Source of the DNA: Arcanobacterium sp. S3PF19
Lineage (GTDB): Bacteria; Actinomycetota; Actinomycetes; Actinomycetales; Actinomycetaceae
DNA: 64,000 bases
NCBI RefSeq assembly: GCF_000758825.1
Contig: NZ_JRMX01000013.1
Coordinates: 181,432 to 245,431, forward strand
Direction of reading: 5' to 3'
Positions within the stretch are counted from its first letter, which is position 1. The number at the start of each line of letters is the position of its first letter. Both the position numbers and the translations under genes were made by a program. The notes under the pieces were generated by a model. The model made no database searches and had not been told where the DNA came from. It was given only the letters and a program-made list of their open reading frames with translations. This document shows positions 15,991 to 24,551 of this stretch, one piece after another.

Positions 15991-16671
15991 ATGAATCAGC
16001 ATATCTTGGTGGTGGACGACGATCCGGGTATCGCGGAAATGGTGGCGATTCTCCTCGAGTCCGAAGGCTATCGCGCAACCGTATGCGCAAACGGCGCAAA
16101 CGTGGTGCCGGTATTCCGTTCCGAAGGTGCGGATTTGGTGCTGTTGGACGTAATGCTTCCCGGACTGGACGGCGTATCCGTGTGCAGGCTGCTGCGTGAG
16201 GAATCGGATGTGCCGATTGTGATGATGAGCGCAAAAACGGATTCCGTGGATGTTATCGCCGGTCTTGAGGCAGGCGCCGACGATTACGTGACCAAACCGT
16301 TTGACAACTCCATTCTTCTGGCGCGGGTAAAGGCGCGTCTGCGCCGCCAGGAACCGGAATCGGAGATTCTGCGGATCGGAGATCTGACCATCGATCTCGG
16401 CGCGCACGAAGTGCGGCGCGAAAATCGGCTTCTGCATCTGACTCCGCTGGAATTTGAGCTGCTGACTGTTTTGGCGCGCAAGCCGTTTCAGGTGTTTTCC
16501 CGCGAAGAACTGCTGGAAATTGTGTGGGGCTACCGCCACAGTGCCGATACGCGCCTGGTGAACGTCCATATTCAGCGTCTGCGGGCAAAAGTTGAACAGG
16601 ATCCGGAAAATCCGCAGGTCGTTCTGACTGTGCGCGGTGTAGGATATCGGGCGGGAGCCGTGCGCGGGTGA
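15991..16671 (+). CDS. mtrA: Response regulator MtrA (OmpR/PhoB family)
   Basis: 226 residues, full length for MtrA. Receiver domain 1-115 with acidic pocket Asp9-Asp10-Asp11, phospho-acceptor Asp53 (LVLLDVMLP), Ser80 and Lys102 (YVTKPFD); winged-helix DNA-binding domain 130-226 with LLHLTPLEFELLTVLARKP and a VRGVGYR wing. MtrA is the essential actinobacterial regulator of cell-wall metabolism, division and replication timing. It is followed by its kinase with a 4-base GTGA overlap and by lpqB, the conserved order. The start ATG is 11 bases after a GGTGAAAAAT tract and gives the usual N-terminus. Confidence 0.97.
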   Translation: MNQHILVVDDDPGIAEMVAILLESEGYRATVCANGANVVPVFRSEGADLVLLDVMLPGLDGVSVCRLLREESDVPIVMMSAKTDSVDVIAGLEAGADDYVTKPFDNSILLARVKARLRRQEPESEILRIGDLTIDLGAHEVRRENRLLHLTPLEFELLTVLARKPFQVFSREELLEIVWGYRHSADTRLVNVHIQRLRAKVEQDPENPQVVLTVRGVGYRAGAVRG

Positions 16672-18407
16672 ATATGCACACCGGGCAGAAGCGGGAGCAT
16701 CCTGCCGACGGTGAAAATCCCTCGGTTTTCAGCCGTATTTTGGAGTTTTTCGACAGGATAATCGAAACGTGGTATTCCTCGCTTCGGATCCGCGTTGCCC
16801 TCAGCATTGTGGTCGGCGGTCTGCTGGTGGCGGGAATTATCGGAATCACAGTGGTGTCCACAATCAGGAATTCCGTTTTTGACCAGGCCGTCAGTGCATA
16901 TGTGGAGCATTTCGCGGGGGAAGAGAAAGTGGTGCAGGAAAAATTTTCCGCAGCCGTTTCCCCGACAGCCGGGCAGACCCAGCAGGTGGCCAATGAATTC
17001 GTCTCTTCGATGTACGACCCGAACAGAGGGTTGTTGGGCGCCGCTCTGATCAGGGCAAACGGGCAGAACACAATCGGAAAAATCGTTGAGCCCACAACCG
17101 CTTCGGCCACCGCAATCAGATCTTTGGTTTCCGAAAAGCTGCGCAGTGCGGTTTCCCGTTCGGACAGGCTGGCGTGGCAGTCGGTCGCGGCAAAAATGCC
17201 TGACGGCTCCGTTGTGCCGGGAATCGTGGTGGGCACATCCGTGCAGATTCCGAACTCGGGCACGTATCATCTGTTTGCGCTGTATTCTCTGGCGAATCAG
17301 AACAAACTGCTGCAAACCACCGTGCGCGCGCTGCTTATCGGCCTGATTGTGTTTGCTTTTGGGATTGCCCTGCTCACATATCTTATTCTGCGGATGGTGC
17401 TGCGCCCGGTGCGGGAGGCTTCGCACAATGCGCGCCGCCTTGCCAAAGGGGAATTCGACGTGCGGATGGATGTTTCCGGAACGGATGAACTTGCCCGGCT
17501 GGGAACCTCGTTCAACCGGATGGCGGCCTCGCTTGAGGATCAGTTCACCAAACTGGAACGGATGTCTGCGATTCAGACCAATTTTGTGTCGGCGGTTTCG
17601 CATGAACTGCGCTCGCCGGTGACCACTATCAGAATGGCGGGACAGCTGCTCTACGATAAACGCGACGAACTGCCCGGTGCGCTGAAACGGAGTGCGGAGC
17701 TGCAGCATGCGCAGGTGAAAAATCTGGATTCGATGCTTTCCGACCTGCTGGAAATATCCCGTTACGACGCCGGCGCGATGGCGTTGGTCACCGAACGCGT
17801 TCAGGTTGCGCAGATTGTGGAGAACGTGCTGGTTTCTCTTCGGCCTCTGGCACTGGACAACGGTGTTGTGCCGACGCTGGAGGTAAGCGGAGATACCACG
17901 GCCGAGGTGGAGCCGCGCCGCGTGGAACGCGTAATTCGGAATCTGGCGGTTAATGCCCTGGAGCACGCCGAGGGAAAACCGGTGCGGATTCGGGTGGTGG
18001 CAAACGATTCCGCGGTGGCGGTGGAAGTGGCGGATCACGGAATCGGGCTTTCCGCCGATCAGGCGGCGCACGTATTCGACCGTTTCTGGCGGGCCGACAC
18101 TTCCCGTGTGCGCAAAACGGGCGGGACCGGCCTGGGGCTGACAATTGCCCGGGAGGACGCAAATATCCACGGCGGTACGCTGGAGGCCGGCGGGGAACCC
18201 GGCGTGGGTGCGGTATTCCTGTTTACCGTTCCGAAGATGGCAGGGGCGGTATTTACTCCGCCTTTGGAGCTGAAAGTGCCGCAGCCTTATTCCCCGGAGG
18301 GAGACGGCGCGCTCCCCGGGGCGGAAAATGCGGCGCAGACCGACGGTTTTGGGGAAAACGGAACGCAGGCTGCTGCGGGAAACGGAAGTGATGATGAAGG
18401 CGATTAG
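16668..18407 (+). CDS. mtrB: Sensor histidine kinase MtrB
   Basis: 579 residues, GTG start overlapping the mtrA stop. Membrane helix at about 40-65 (VALSIVVGGLLVAGIIGITVV), an extracytoplasmic sensor of about 165 residues, second helix at about 225-245, HAMP linker (RPVREASHNARRLAKGEFDVRM), dimerisation/phospho-acceptor domain with His312 in VSHELRSPVTTIR, then the HATPase domain with N box NLAVNALEHAEG, G1 DHGIGLS, F box FDRFWRAD and G2 GGTGLGLTI. It phosphorylates MtrA and localises to division sites in mycobacteria. A disordered Gly/Ala/Glu-rich tail of about 50 residues follows the kinase core. Confidence 0.97.
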   Translation: MNMHTGQKREHPADGENPSVFSRILEFFDRIIETWYSSLRIRVALSIVVGGLLVAGIIGITVVSTIRNSVFDQAVSAYVEHFAGEEKVVQEKFSAAVSPTAGQTQQVANEFVSSMYDPNRGLLGAALIRANGQNTIGKIVEPTTASATAIRSLVSEKLRSAVSRSDRLAWQSVAAKMPDGSVVPGIVVGTSVQIPNSGTYHLFALYSLANQNKLLQTTVRALLIGLIVFAFGIALLTYLILRMVLRPVREASHNARRLAKGEFDVRMDVSGTDELARLGTSFNRMAASLEDQFTKLERMSAIQTNFVSAVSHELRSPVTTIRMAGQLLYDKRDELPGALKRSAELQHAQVKNLDSMLSDLLEISRYDAGAMALVTERVQVAQIVENVLVSLRPLALDNGVVPTLEVSGDTTAEVEPRRVERVIRNLAVNALEHAEGKPVRIRVVANDSAVAVEVADHGIGLSADQAAHVFDRFWRADTSRVRKTGGTGLGLTIAREDANIHGGTLEAGGEPGVGAVFLFTVPKMAGAVFTPPLELKVPQPYSPEGDGALPGAENAAQTDGFGENGTQAAAGNGSDDEGD

Positions 18408-20079
18408 ATTTTTTGTCTGTCTCTTTGCTACTGCCGTGCTGTCCGCCTGTACGGGTCTGCCGCGTGCGGGAGAGGTAGTGACGGTCCGGCGCGGGGGACA
18501 GCTCTCCGGGGGAATAGCGCTGAATCCGAAAGGCCCGACTCCGGGAGCCTCGGCACAGGAGGTTGTGCATTCGTTTCTGCGGGCCGCTTCCGTGGGGCTG
18601 ACAGATGATTTTGCCACGGCGCGGCAGTTCCTCACGAAACAGGCTTCGCAGGAATGGAACCCTTTGGCTTCGGTGGGAATATATCCCGACTCGCAGAGCC
18701 AGACCGCTTCGCAGACGCCGACAGGCGCGTTTCGTGTTTCGGTTTCCGCTTTGGCTGCTTTGGACCGGGAGGGGAAGCTGTCTTCGGCGGATTCGGGCGC
18801 CACGGTTTCACAGGAGTTTTCCCTGATCCGCGACGGCAAAGGGGAGTGGCGGATCGGTGCGCTGAGCGACGGAATTGCGATGCCCAAGGCGCTGTTTGAT
18901 TCGCTTTACCGGCGCACGCCGCTTTATTTTTCCACTTTTAACGACAAATACCTGCTGCCCGAAGTGCGCTGGTTTCCGCGGCAGGGCGGAATTGTGAATT
19001 TGGCAAAGGCATTGGTCAAAGGGCCGGGAGAAAATTTTTCCGGTGTGGCAAGAAGCGCTGTTCCGGAAAACACCGAAGTTCTGAATGCCGATGTGGACGG
19101 AAAAACCGGACGGGCGAAAATAAACCTCTCGGCGGGCGCGGCCTCGCTGTCCGATTCGGAAATCGGAGTGCTGAAAGCGCAGTTTGCGTATTCGGTTGCG
19201 GAAGCCGGCCTGGCGCAGAGCGTGGAGCTGACGGTGAACGGAACGGTGCTGGGCGGAGAGGCGCCGGAGGAACTGTCTTCCTATACCGATCCCGGCGGGG
19301 ACCCGGTGGTTTTGCGCGACGGTGTTCCCGTGAAGATTACGCAAAACGGGAAGGGGAAAACTCTTTTCCCGGAAGAAAGCGTCAAACCCCTGCAGCTGAC
19401 GGATCTTGCGCTCGGATACGGCGATCCGCCGCTGGGTGCGGGTGTGGGACAGGGCGGAACGCAGCTGTCGCTGCTGGATTTTGCGAAGAAAAAGGTTACC
19501 TCCGTGGCTTCGGGGAACCATATTCTGACTCCGTCTTTTGACCGCGCGGGATGGATGTGGTGGAGCGAGAGCAAAACGGAAGGAAAGATAAATCTTTTTA
19601 ATCCCTCTTCCGGCTCGCGCACGGTGCTGAATCTTCCGCAGATCGGCGACGGAACGGCGCAGGGGCTGAAAGTTTCGCGCGAAGGATCCCGTCTGGTAGC
19701 CGCAGTGCGCAAAGACGACGGACTGTACTGCTATCTTGTGGGGATTTTACGCGACGGTTCGGGCAGGCCGACAGGTTTTTCCAAACCCGTAAGGATTGCG
19801 CAGGCCGTTACCGAGCTGAAAGACATGGTCTGGATCGGCGATACCCGGCTGGTTTTTCTCGCCAAAGCGGATAACGACACGGGATTCGGGCTTTACGAGG
19901 AAGAAGTGGGGGGTTTTCTCAATCCGCTCCCGGCAGTGGGCAATCCCCTCCGGGTGGCCGGCGGAAAGGGTAAAGATTCGCTGGTGGTGCTGAACAGTTC
20001 TTCCGATCTGTTCGGGTATTCTTCCGGTGTGTGGCGTAAATTTGCCTCAGGCGTAACTTCCCCGGCTTTTCCCGGCTGA
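18391..20079 (+). CDS. lpqB: Lipoprotein LpqB, MtrAB accessory factor
   Basis: 562 residues from ATG 18391 (a second ATG follows at 18394). Signal peptide with lipobox VLSAC, lipidated Cys20. A GerMN-like domain occupies about 190-310 (VARSAVPENTEVLNADVDGKTGRAKINLS ... VELTVNGTVLGG), and the C-terminal half is the LpqB beta-propeller domain (HILTPSFDRAGWMWWSES). In mycobacteria LpqB binds the MtrB extracellular domain and tunes MtrA phosphorylation. It overlaps the end of mtrB by 17 bases, so expression is coupled. Confidence 0.95.
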   Translation: MMKAIRFFVCLFATAVLSACTGLPRAGEVVTVRRGGQLSGGIALNPKGPTPGASAQEVVHSFLRAASVGLTDDFATARQFLTKQASQEWNPLASVGIYPDSQSQTASQTPTGAFRVSVSALAALDREGKLSSADSGATVSQEFSLIRDGKGEWRIGALSDGIAMPKALFDSLYRRTPLYFSTFNDKYLLPEVRWFPRQGGIVNLAKALVKGPGENFSGVARSAVPENTEVLNADVDGKTGRAKINLSAGAASLSDSEIGVLKAQFAYSVAEAGLAQSVELTVNGTVLGGEAPEELSSYTDPGGDPVVLRDGVPVKITQNGKGKTLFPEESVKPLQLTDLALGYGDPPLGAGVGQGGTQLSLLDFAKKKVTSVASGNHILTPSFDRAGWMWWSESKTEGKINLFNPSSGSRTVLNLPQIGDGTAQGLKVSREGSRLVAAVRKDDGLYCYLVGILRDGSGRPTGFSKPVRIAQAVTELKDMVWIGDTRLVFLAKADNDTGFGLYEEEVGGFLNPLPAVGNPLRVAGGKGKDSLVVLNSSSDLFGYSSGVWRKFASGVTSPAFPG

Positions 20080-20259
20080 GTGCGCTTCCCGCCGTCCGGT
20101 GCGGATGGGAATCCCGATTCGGCGCGGCCTGCGTCCCCGCCTGTACGGACGCGAAGTGCGGTGTGTGCTTTTTTCCGCAAAGACGGCCCGCACTGCCCTT
20201 TTCCACAGATGCCGGCTTCCGCTTCCCGCGCAAAATTCGGATTTGGATATGCTTTTTCC

Positions 20260-20997
20260 GTGACGGAGATTTTCGGTGCGGGGTTGGATCTTATTTTCCC
20301 GCAATACTGTGCGGGCTGCGGGGCGTGGGGTGCGCAGCTGTGCCGGGCATGCCTGGATGCGCTGCGCGGAGAATGGGAAGAAGTGTCTGCGGGGGCGGTA
20401 TATCTGCAGGTGTTTGATCCTGCCGGCGAAGAGTATATGCCCGCTTTTCCCGTGTTTTCTCTTCATCCCCATACCGGTACGGCGCAGAAAACAATGGCGG
20501 CGTGGAAGCATGCCTCCCTTGCCGCTCTCGACCGTTCCCTGCTTGATCTGTGGCAGATGCGTCTGGTCTCCTTAAGGGATATGCCCGGGATGGAGACGGC
20601 GGGAGCGTGCGTGGCGGTGAATGCCCCCTCCGGTTTCCGCCGCCGCCATCGGGGGCAGTTAATTGCGGCAAAACTGGCTTCTGCCGCGGCAGAAGTGTTT
20701 GGGTGCGGTTACTGTGACGCGCTGCGCACAAAATTTTCCCCGGGGGATCTGCGCCCGGTCCGCCCGCATTATTCCGTGGCGGGGAAAAACGAGCGTCTGG
20801 CAAAAGGGGAGCGGATAAAATGTGTAAAAAATTTAGCCGGCAGAGAAGTTCTGCTTTTTGACGATGTCCTGACGACCGGGGCAACGATGCTTGGCTGTGC
20901 GCGCGTTTTGGCGGAAAACGGCGCCTGCGTGCGTGCGGGGATCACGTTTTCCCACCGCGGGACAACAGGGCATTTTGGTGCCGGGGGTCACATTTAG
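20260..20997 (+). CDS. comF: ComF family phosphoribosyltransferase-like protein
   Basis: 245 residues from GTG 20260, chosen because family members begin close to the zinc-finger segment; here VTEIFGAGLDLIFPQYCAGCG with CAGC and CRAC pairs. The type I PRTase signature is LLFDDVLTTGATM near the C-terminus, preceded by RRRHRGQLIAAKLA. ComF was first known from DNA uptake in Bacillus; the biochemical reaction is not established. The frame is open from GTG 20080, directly after the lpqB stop, and ATG 20209 is another option; none has a clear ribosome binding site. The order lpqB-comF-hpf matches the M. tuberculosis locus. Confidence 0.85.
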   Translation: MTEIFGAGLDLIFPQYCAGCGAWGAQLCRACLDALRGEWEEVSAGAVYLQVFDPAGEEYMPAFPVFSLHPHTGTAQKTMAAWKHASLAALDRSLLDLWQMRLVSLRDMPGMETAGACVAVNAPSGFRRRHRGQLIAAKLASAAAEVFGCGYCDALRTKFSPGDLRPVRPHYSVAGKNERLAKGERIKCVKNLAGREVLLFDDVLTTGATMLGCARVLAENGACVRAGITFSHRGTTGHFGAGGHI

Positions 20998-21011
20998 GTG
21001 TTGGATCGGGT

Positions 21012-21017
21012 TATAAT
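21012..21017 (+). promoter_or_regulatory. -10 element upstream of hpf
   Basis: A perfect TATAAT lies 150 bases before the hpf start, just after comF. No convincing -35 is seen at 16-18 bases (CACATT). hpf probably has its own promoter in addition to read-through from lpqB/comF. Confidence 0.45.
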
Positions 21018-21167
21018 AAAGACGGAAGCCGGGAATGCGGGCGAGGAAGCGGCGGTGTTTTCGGTTTCGTGAAGAAATACGGACGGACGTCCGCGGCGCA
21101 TGGACTGCGCAGCGGGAATTGCGCCCGGACAGGGTTCGTCCGCCAAGCGCGCAGACAGGGGGTCACC

Positions 21168-21836
21168 GTGGAATTTGTAGTAAAAGCCCGGAATTCGGAA
21201 GTGTCCGAGGGATTTAGGAAGCATGTGGAGGAAAAGCTGGCCAAGATCGGGCAGTTTGCCCCGCGCGCGCAGAGAGTGGATGTGGAAATTACGCATGAGT
21301 CCAACCCCGCGCAGGCAGAAACGTGTGAAAAAATTGAGATTACCGTCCGCGACAAAGGGCCTGTTGTGCGGGCGGAGGCTTCGGCATCCGACCGCTACGG
21401 AGCGCTCGATCTGGCGTCCCGGAAATTAACGGAGCAGCTGCGCCGGGCGCACGAAAGGCGCAAGGACCACCGCCGCGGCCGAAAAGCAGATGTAGAGAGC
21501 ACGAATCTGGACTTTGCCGCAATTTTGAAATCGTTTGATGCGCCCGCCAAAGAATCCTGCGCCGAAGAGAAGGCTGCGCTGCCGACAAAGCCGGGTGAGG
21601 CGGTGGAAACGCAGCTGGGAGATTCTCCGGTTGTGGTCAGGCAAAAGCTGTATGAGGCCAAGCCGATGACGGTTGACCAGGCGCTGTATGAAATGGAATT
21701 GGTCGGCCATCCTTTCTTCCTGTTTGTTGACAGTGAAACGAAGCAGCCCTGTGCCGCCTACCGCCGTCACGGGTGGACGTACGGTGTGATCCGTCTGGAT
21801 GCCGTCACCGGTGATTTCGGTCCCGGAGAGCAGTAA
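21168..21836 (+). CDS. hpf: Long-form ribosome hibernation promoting factor
   Basis: 222 residues from GTG 21168, preceded by CAGGGGGT, a good ribosome binding site; ORF extension upstream to 21069 is not needed. N-terminal S30AE domain (about 1-105: VEFVVKARNSEVSEGFRKHVEEKLAKI) binds the 30S decoding centre; a charged linker (RRAHERRKDHRRGRK) joins the C-terminal dimerisation domain (about 160-215: KPMTVDQALYEMELVGHPFFLFVDSET ... YRRHGWTYGVIRL). Long HPF makes 100S ribosome dimers in stationary phase. Followed by a perfect 40-bp palindrome. Confidence 0.95.
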   Translation: MEFVVKARNSEVSEGFRKHVEEKLAKIGQFAPRAQRVDVEITHESNPAQAETCEKIEITVRDKGPVVRAEASASDRYGALDLASRKLTEQLRRAHERRKDHRRGRKADVESTNLDFAAILKSFDAPAKESCAEEKAALPTKPGEAVETQLGDSPVVVRQKLYEAKPMTVDQALYEMELVGHPFFLFVDSETKQPCAAYRRHGWTYGVIRLDAVTGDFGPGEQ

Positions 21837-21858
21837 GGGCGGAAAGCCGGATTCGGTT

Positions 21859-21898
21859 CATGCGGGGCAGGTGACGAATTCGTCACCTGCCCCGCATG
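21859..21898. terminator. Perfect 40-bp palindrome after hpf (U-less terminator or binding site)
   Basis: A flawless 20+20 base inverted repeat with no spacer, centred on GAATTC, begins CATGCGGGGCAGGTGACG and is mirrored exactly. It starts 22 bases after the hpf stop and ends 64 bases before fprA. There is no T-run after it, as is common for actinobacterial hairpin terminators. A protein-binding or processing site cannot be excluded. Confidence 0.7.
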
Positions 21899-21962
21899 CT
21901 ATTCCGGGAAACGTGCCCGGGCAGGTAAGATTTAAGGCGGTAAACACACGAAGGAGAAACAA

Positions 21963-23351
21963 TTGAGCGGTCGTCCCTTGCAAGTCGCCGTAATCGGCGC
22001 AGGTCCTGCGGGAATTTATGCCTCTGACATTCTGTCTAAATCGGATTTGGACGTAAGCATTGACCTATACGAAAAACTGCCCGCGCCCTACGGTCTGGTA
22101 CGTTACGGCGTAGCTCCCGACCATCCGCGGATCAAACAGATCATCAAAGCCCTTTACAATATCCTGAAACGCGGGGATATCCGCCTGGTGGGAAATGTGG
22201 AAGTGGGCAAAGACGTTTCCTTTGCCGAACTGCACGAGCATTACGACGCGATTATTATCGCCACCGGCGCGGACCGGGACCGTCCTTTGAATATCCCCGG
22301 CGCGCAGCTGCCGGAAGTCTACGGCGCCTCGCAGTTCGTCTACTGGTACGACGGCCATCCCGACCATAAGCGGACATGGCCGCTGAACGCGAAGGAAGTT
22401 GCCGTGATCGGCGTGGGAAATGTGGCTCTGGATATTTCCCGGATGCTTACCAAACATCCGGACGATCTGATGGTGACCGAAATTCCGGAAAATGTGGAGC
22501 AGGGTCTGCGCCGTTCCCCGATCACGGATGTGCACGTTTTCGGGCGCAGGGGGCCGGCACAGGTGAAGTTTACGCCGATGGAGCTGCGTGAACTCGGCGA
22601 GGTTCCCGATGTGGACATCATCGTCTACGAAGAGGACTATCAGTACGACGAAGCTTCCGAAGAAGCGGTCAACTCCTCGAAAATGAAGCGCCAGGTGGTC
22701 AATATCCTAACCGATTATCTGCTTGACCAGGCTGAGGAAAAAACGGCGTCGCGGCGTATTCATCTGCATATGCTGCAGCAGCCGGCAAAGATCCTGGGTG
22801 AGAAACACGTTGAGGGAATCCGCATGGAACGCACGGCGCTGCAGGGAGACGGATCGGTGAAAGGCACGGGAGAATTTATCGATTATCCGGTGCAGGCGGT
22901 GTACCGCGCAGTGGGATATTTCTCTTCGCCGATCCCGGGTGCTCCGTTTGACGAAAAACGCGGTATTGTGCCCAACAGCGGCGGACGGGTGACCGACGGT
23001 CCCGACGGGGAAGTGCTTACGGGAATGTATGCCACGGGCTGGATTAAGCGCGGGCCTGTCGGCCTGATCGGTTCCACAAAATCCGACGCCCAGGAGACGG
23101 TAAACAATCTCGTTGCCGACTTTAATGCCGGTCTGCTTCATGCCACCACCAATCAGCTTGGGTGGCACGCAATGGAGAATCTGCTTAACGGACGGGGTGT
23201 GCGCTTTACTACCTGGAAAGGCTGGGAGCTGCTGGAAGCGTATGAGAAAGAGCTGGGTGCGAAGGCAGGGCGCGAGCGGATCAAGGTTGTTGAGCGCGAG
23301 ACGATGACTGCCATTTCCCGCGGCGAAAAGCATGACGGGAAGCTGTACTGA
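21963..23351 (+). CDS. fprA: Ferredoxin/adrenodoxin-type NADP+ reductase FprA
   Basis: 462 residues, TTG start at 21963 behind AAGGAGAAAC. Adrenodoxin-reductase family: FAD-binding GAGPAGIYASDIL at the N-terminus, APYGLVRYGVAPDHP, the second dinucleotide motif GVGNVALDISRML, RRGPAQVKFT, and the C-terminal GWIKRGPVGLIGSTKSDAQET that contacts FAD/NADP. It passes electrons from NADPH to ferredoxin for Fe-S or other reductive metabolism in the cytoplasm. Flanked by the palindrome upstream and a GC-rich hairpin downstream, so it is probably a single-gene unit. A TAAGAT at 21926-21931 may be its -10. Confidence 0.95.
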   Translation: MSGRPLQVAVIGAGPAGIYASDILSKSDLDVSIDLYEKLPAPYGLVRYGVAPDHPRIKQIIKALYNILKRGDIRLVGNVEVGKDVSFAELHEHYDAIIIATGADRDRPLNIPGAQLPEVYGASQFVYWYDGHPDHKRTWPLNAKEVAVIGVGNVALDISRMLTKHPDDLMVTEIPENVEQGLRRSPITDVHVFGRRGPAQVKFTPMELRELGEVPDVDIIVYEEDYQYDEASEEAVNSSKMKRQVVNILTDYLLDQAEEKTASRRIHLHMLQQPAKILGEKHVEGIRMERTALQGDGSVKGTGEFIDYPVQAVYRAVGYFSSPIPGAPFDEKRGIVPNSGGRVTDGPDGEVLTGMYATGWIKRGPVGLIGSTKSDAQETVNNLVADFNAGLLHATTNQLGWHAMENLLNGRGVRFTTWKGWELLEAYEKELGAKAGRERIKVVERETMTAISRGEKHDGKLY

Positions 23352-23363
23352 AAGCGTTGGCGG

Positions 23364-23398
23364 TGCGGGGTGCGGGGATCTGTATCCCGCACCCCGCA
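23364..23398 (+). terminator. Hairpin terminator between convergent fprA and yajQ
   Basis: A 13-bp perfect stem (TGCGGGGTGCGGG at 23364-23376 with its complement at 23386-23398) and a 9-base loop, followed by TTTGGTTTT. It starts 12 bases after the fprA stop and could also stop transcripts from the convergent gene. Confidence 0.85.
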
Positions 23399-23442
23399 TT
23401 TGGTTTTGCGTCCCGCACCGCGCAGCACACCGCCGCAGGGGA

Positions 23443-23937
23443 TTAACGGTAATTCGTAAACTGCAGTTCTATGTCCTGCTGCGCATTTTTGAGCATGGAA
23501 ATGATTTGCTGCAGCGTATCTCTGGACTTGGATGACACCCGTATTTCGTCTCCCTGAATCTGTGTTTTTACGCCTTTCGGATATTTTTCGCGGATGAGCT
23601 GCGTGATTTTTTTCGCGTGCTCTTTGTCGATTCCCTCTTTCATTTCTCCGGCAAGCCTGTATTCCTTTCCTCCGGCTTTCGGCACCCCCTCGCCTGTGTC
23701 CAGCTGTTTCAGGGATATTCCGCGCCGGATAAGTTTGGACTGCAGAACATCGAGAACCGCCAGCACGCGTTCGGGAGTGTTGGCGCCCATCGTAATCGCA
23801 GTGCCGTTCAGTTTCACGTACGCTCCCACGTTTTTAAAGTCGTAGCGGGTGGCGATCTCCTTTGCGGCCTGGTTTACCGCGTTGTCCACTTCCTGAAGAT
23901 CGTATTTTGACACAATATCGAATGATGAATCCGCCAT
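23443..23937 (-). CDS. yajQ: YajQ family (UPF0234) nucleotide-binding protein
   Basis: 164 residues from ATG 23937, preceded by AAGGGAAG. Start chosen on the conserved N-terminus [24 protein letters not shown]; the frame continues 25 codons upstream without conservation. The family fold is two ferredoxin-like domains, with RYDFKN near residue 33 and the C-terminal [19 protein letters not shown] ... LQFTNYR. Homologues bind RNA/nucleotides and, in xanthomonads, cyclic di-GMP; the role in actinobacteria is not defined. Single-gene unit facing fprA. Confidence 0.95.
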   Translation of the reverse strand: MADSSFDIVSKYDLQEVDNAVNQAAKEIATRYDFKNVGAYVKLNGTAITMGANTPERVLAVLDVLQSKLIRRGISLKQLDTGEGVPKAGGKEYRLAGEMKEGIDKEHAKKITQLIREKYPKGVKTQIQGDEIRVSSKSRDTLQQIISMLKNAQQDIELQFTNYR

Positions 23938-24027
23938 GATATTCTTCCCTTCGGCTGTCGGTGTTGCATCTGAAAAACCGTTTCCCAAAATGTGATGAGA
24001 AATGCACCGCAAAATATGTTACCGGAT

Positions 24028-24058
24028 TTGACATACCGCCCACCCAACCTGCTAGTCT
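24028..24058 (+). promoter_or_regulatory. Promoter of the tRNA-Tyr gene
   Basis: Perfect -35 TTGACA (24028-24033) and -10 TAGTCT (24053-24058) with a 19-base spacer. The mature tRNA begins 38 bases after the -10. Confidence 0.65.
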
Positions 24059-24096
24059 CAATAGGCGTGGATGAATCACTTCGTGGTTCTCTTCCG

Positions 24097-24178
24097 GGCG
24101 GGTTGACCGAGCGGCCAATGGTAGCTGACTGTAAATCAGCCGGGTTTCCCTACGGGGGTTCGAATCCCTCACCCGCCA
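24097..24178 (+). tRNA. tRNA-Tyr (GTA)
   Basis: 82 bases. Acceptor stem GGCGGGT/ACCCGCC (24097-24103 with 24171-24177), discriminator A; anticodon stem GCTGA/TCAGC with anticodon GTA at 24131-24133; a long class II variable arm; T-loop TTCGAAT. CCA is not encoded. First of three tRNA genes before rpmG. Confidence 0.97.
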
Positions 24179-24258
24179 CTGAATCTTTTTTCGCAGCGGC
24201 AGCGGCGGAAAGGTTTTTCTTGGTGATCAGACTCACTGAGAGGGCAAAATAAAAGAGG

Positions 24259-24287
24259 TTGGGTTTTCCGGCGCTGTTTGGTAAGCT
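24259..24287 (+). promoter_or_regulatory. Promoter of the tRNA-Thr gene
   Basis: TTGGGT (24259-24264) and TAAGCT (24282-24287) with the ideal 17-base spacer; the tRNA starts only 11 bases after the -10, so the precursor has a very short leader. Confidence 0.6.
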
Positions 24288-24297
24288 AGCCACTGTT

Positions 24298-24370
24298 GCC
24301 CCGATAGCTCAGTCGGCAGAGCGTCTCCATGGTAAGGAGAAGGTCAAGGGTTCGATTCCCTTTCGGGGCT
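24298..24370 (+). tRNA. tRNA-Thr (GGT)
   Basis: 73 bases. Acceptor GCCCCGA/TCGGGGC (24298-24304 with 24363-24369), discriminator T; anticodon stem TCTCC/GGAGA with anticodon GGT at 24331-24333; T-loop TTCGATT. CCA is not encoded. The order tRNA-Thr, tRNA-Met, rpmG is the usual actinobacterial one. Confidence 0.97.
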
Positions 24371-24421
24371 CCGATCATTTTTGTGCCGTCCGGCGTGCCG
24401 GCCGGCGCGGGAATGACGTGA

Positions 24422-24495
24422 GGCGGGGTAGCTCAGTTGGTCAGAGCGCACGACTCATAATCGTGAGGTCGCGGGTTCAAACCCCGCCCCCGCTA
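24422..24495 (+). tRNA. tRNA-Met (CAT), elongator type
   Basis: 74 bases. Acceptor GGCGGGG/CCCCGCT with a G-U first pair; anticodon CAT at 24456-24458 in a CACGA/TCGTG stem; T-loop TTCAAAC. It lacks the GGG/CCC anticodon stem of initiator tRNA, so it is elongator Met; an Ile (k2C) identity cannot be excluded from CAT alone but the position before rpmG favours Met. Confidence 0.9.
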
Positions 24496-24551
24496 CTGAT
24501 GTCCAATGAAGCAACCGCTTCTCCAACCAGACCGAATGTGAGGAATATACC

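Noticed and set aside
20080-20259. ComF start directly after lpqB
   Set aside because: The 60 extra residues are Pro/Ala/Arg-rich without similarity to ComF, which normally begins at the zinc-finger segment.
21859-21898. Phage or plasmid attachment site
   Set aside because: No integrase, tRNA duplication or flanking foreign genes nearby; a terminator or binding site explains it better.
24422-24495. Initiator tRNA-fMet
   Set aside because: Anticodon stem lacks the three G-C pairs of initiators and the 1-72 position is G-U rather than a C-A mismatch; elongator Met fits the position before rpmG.
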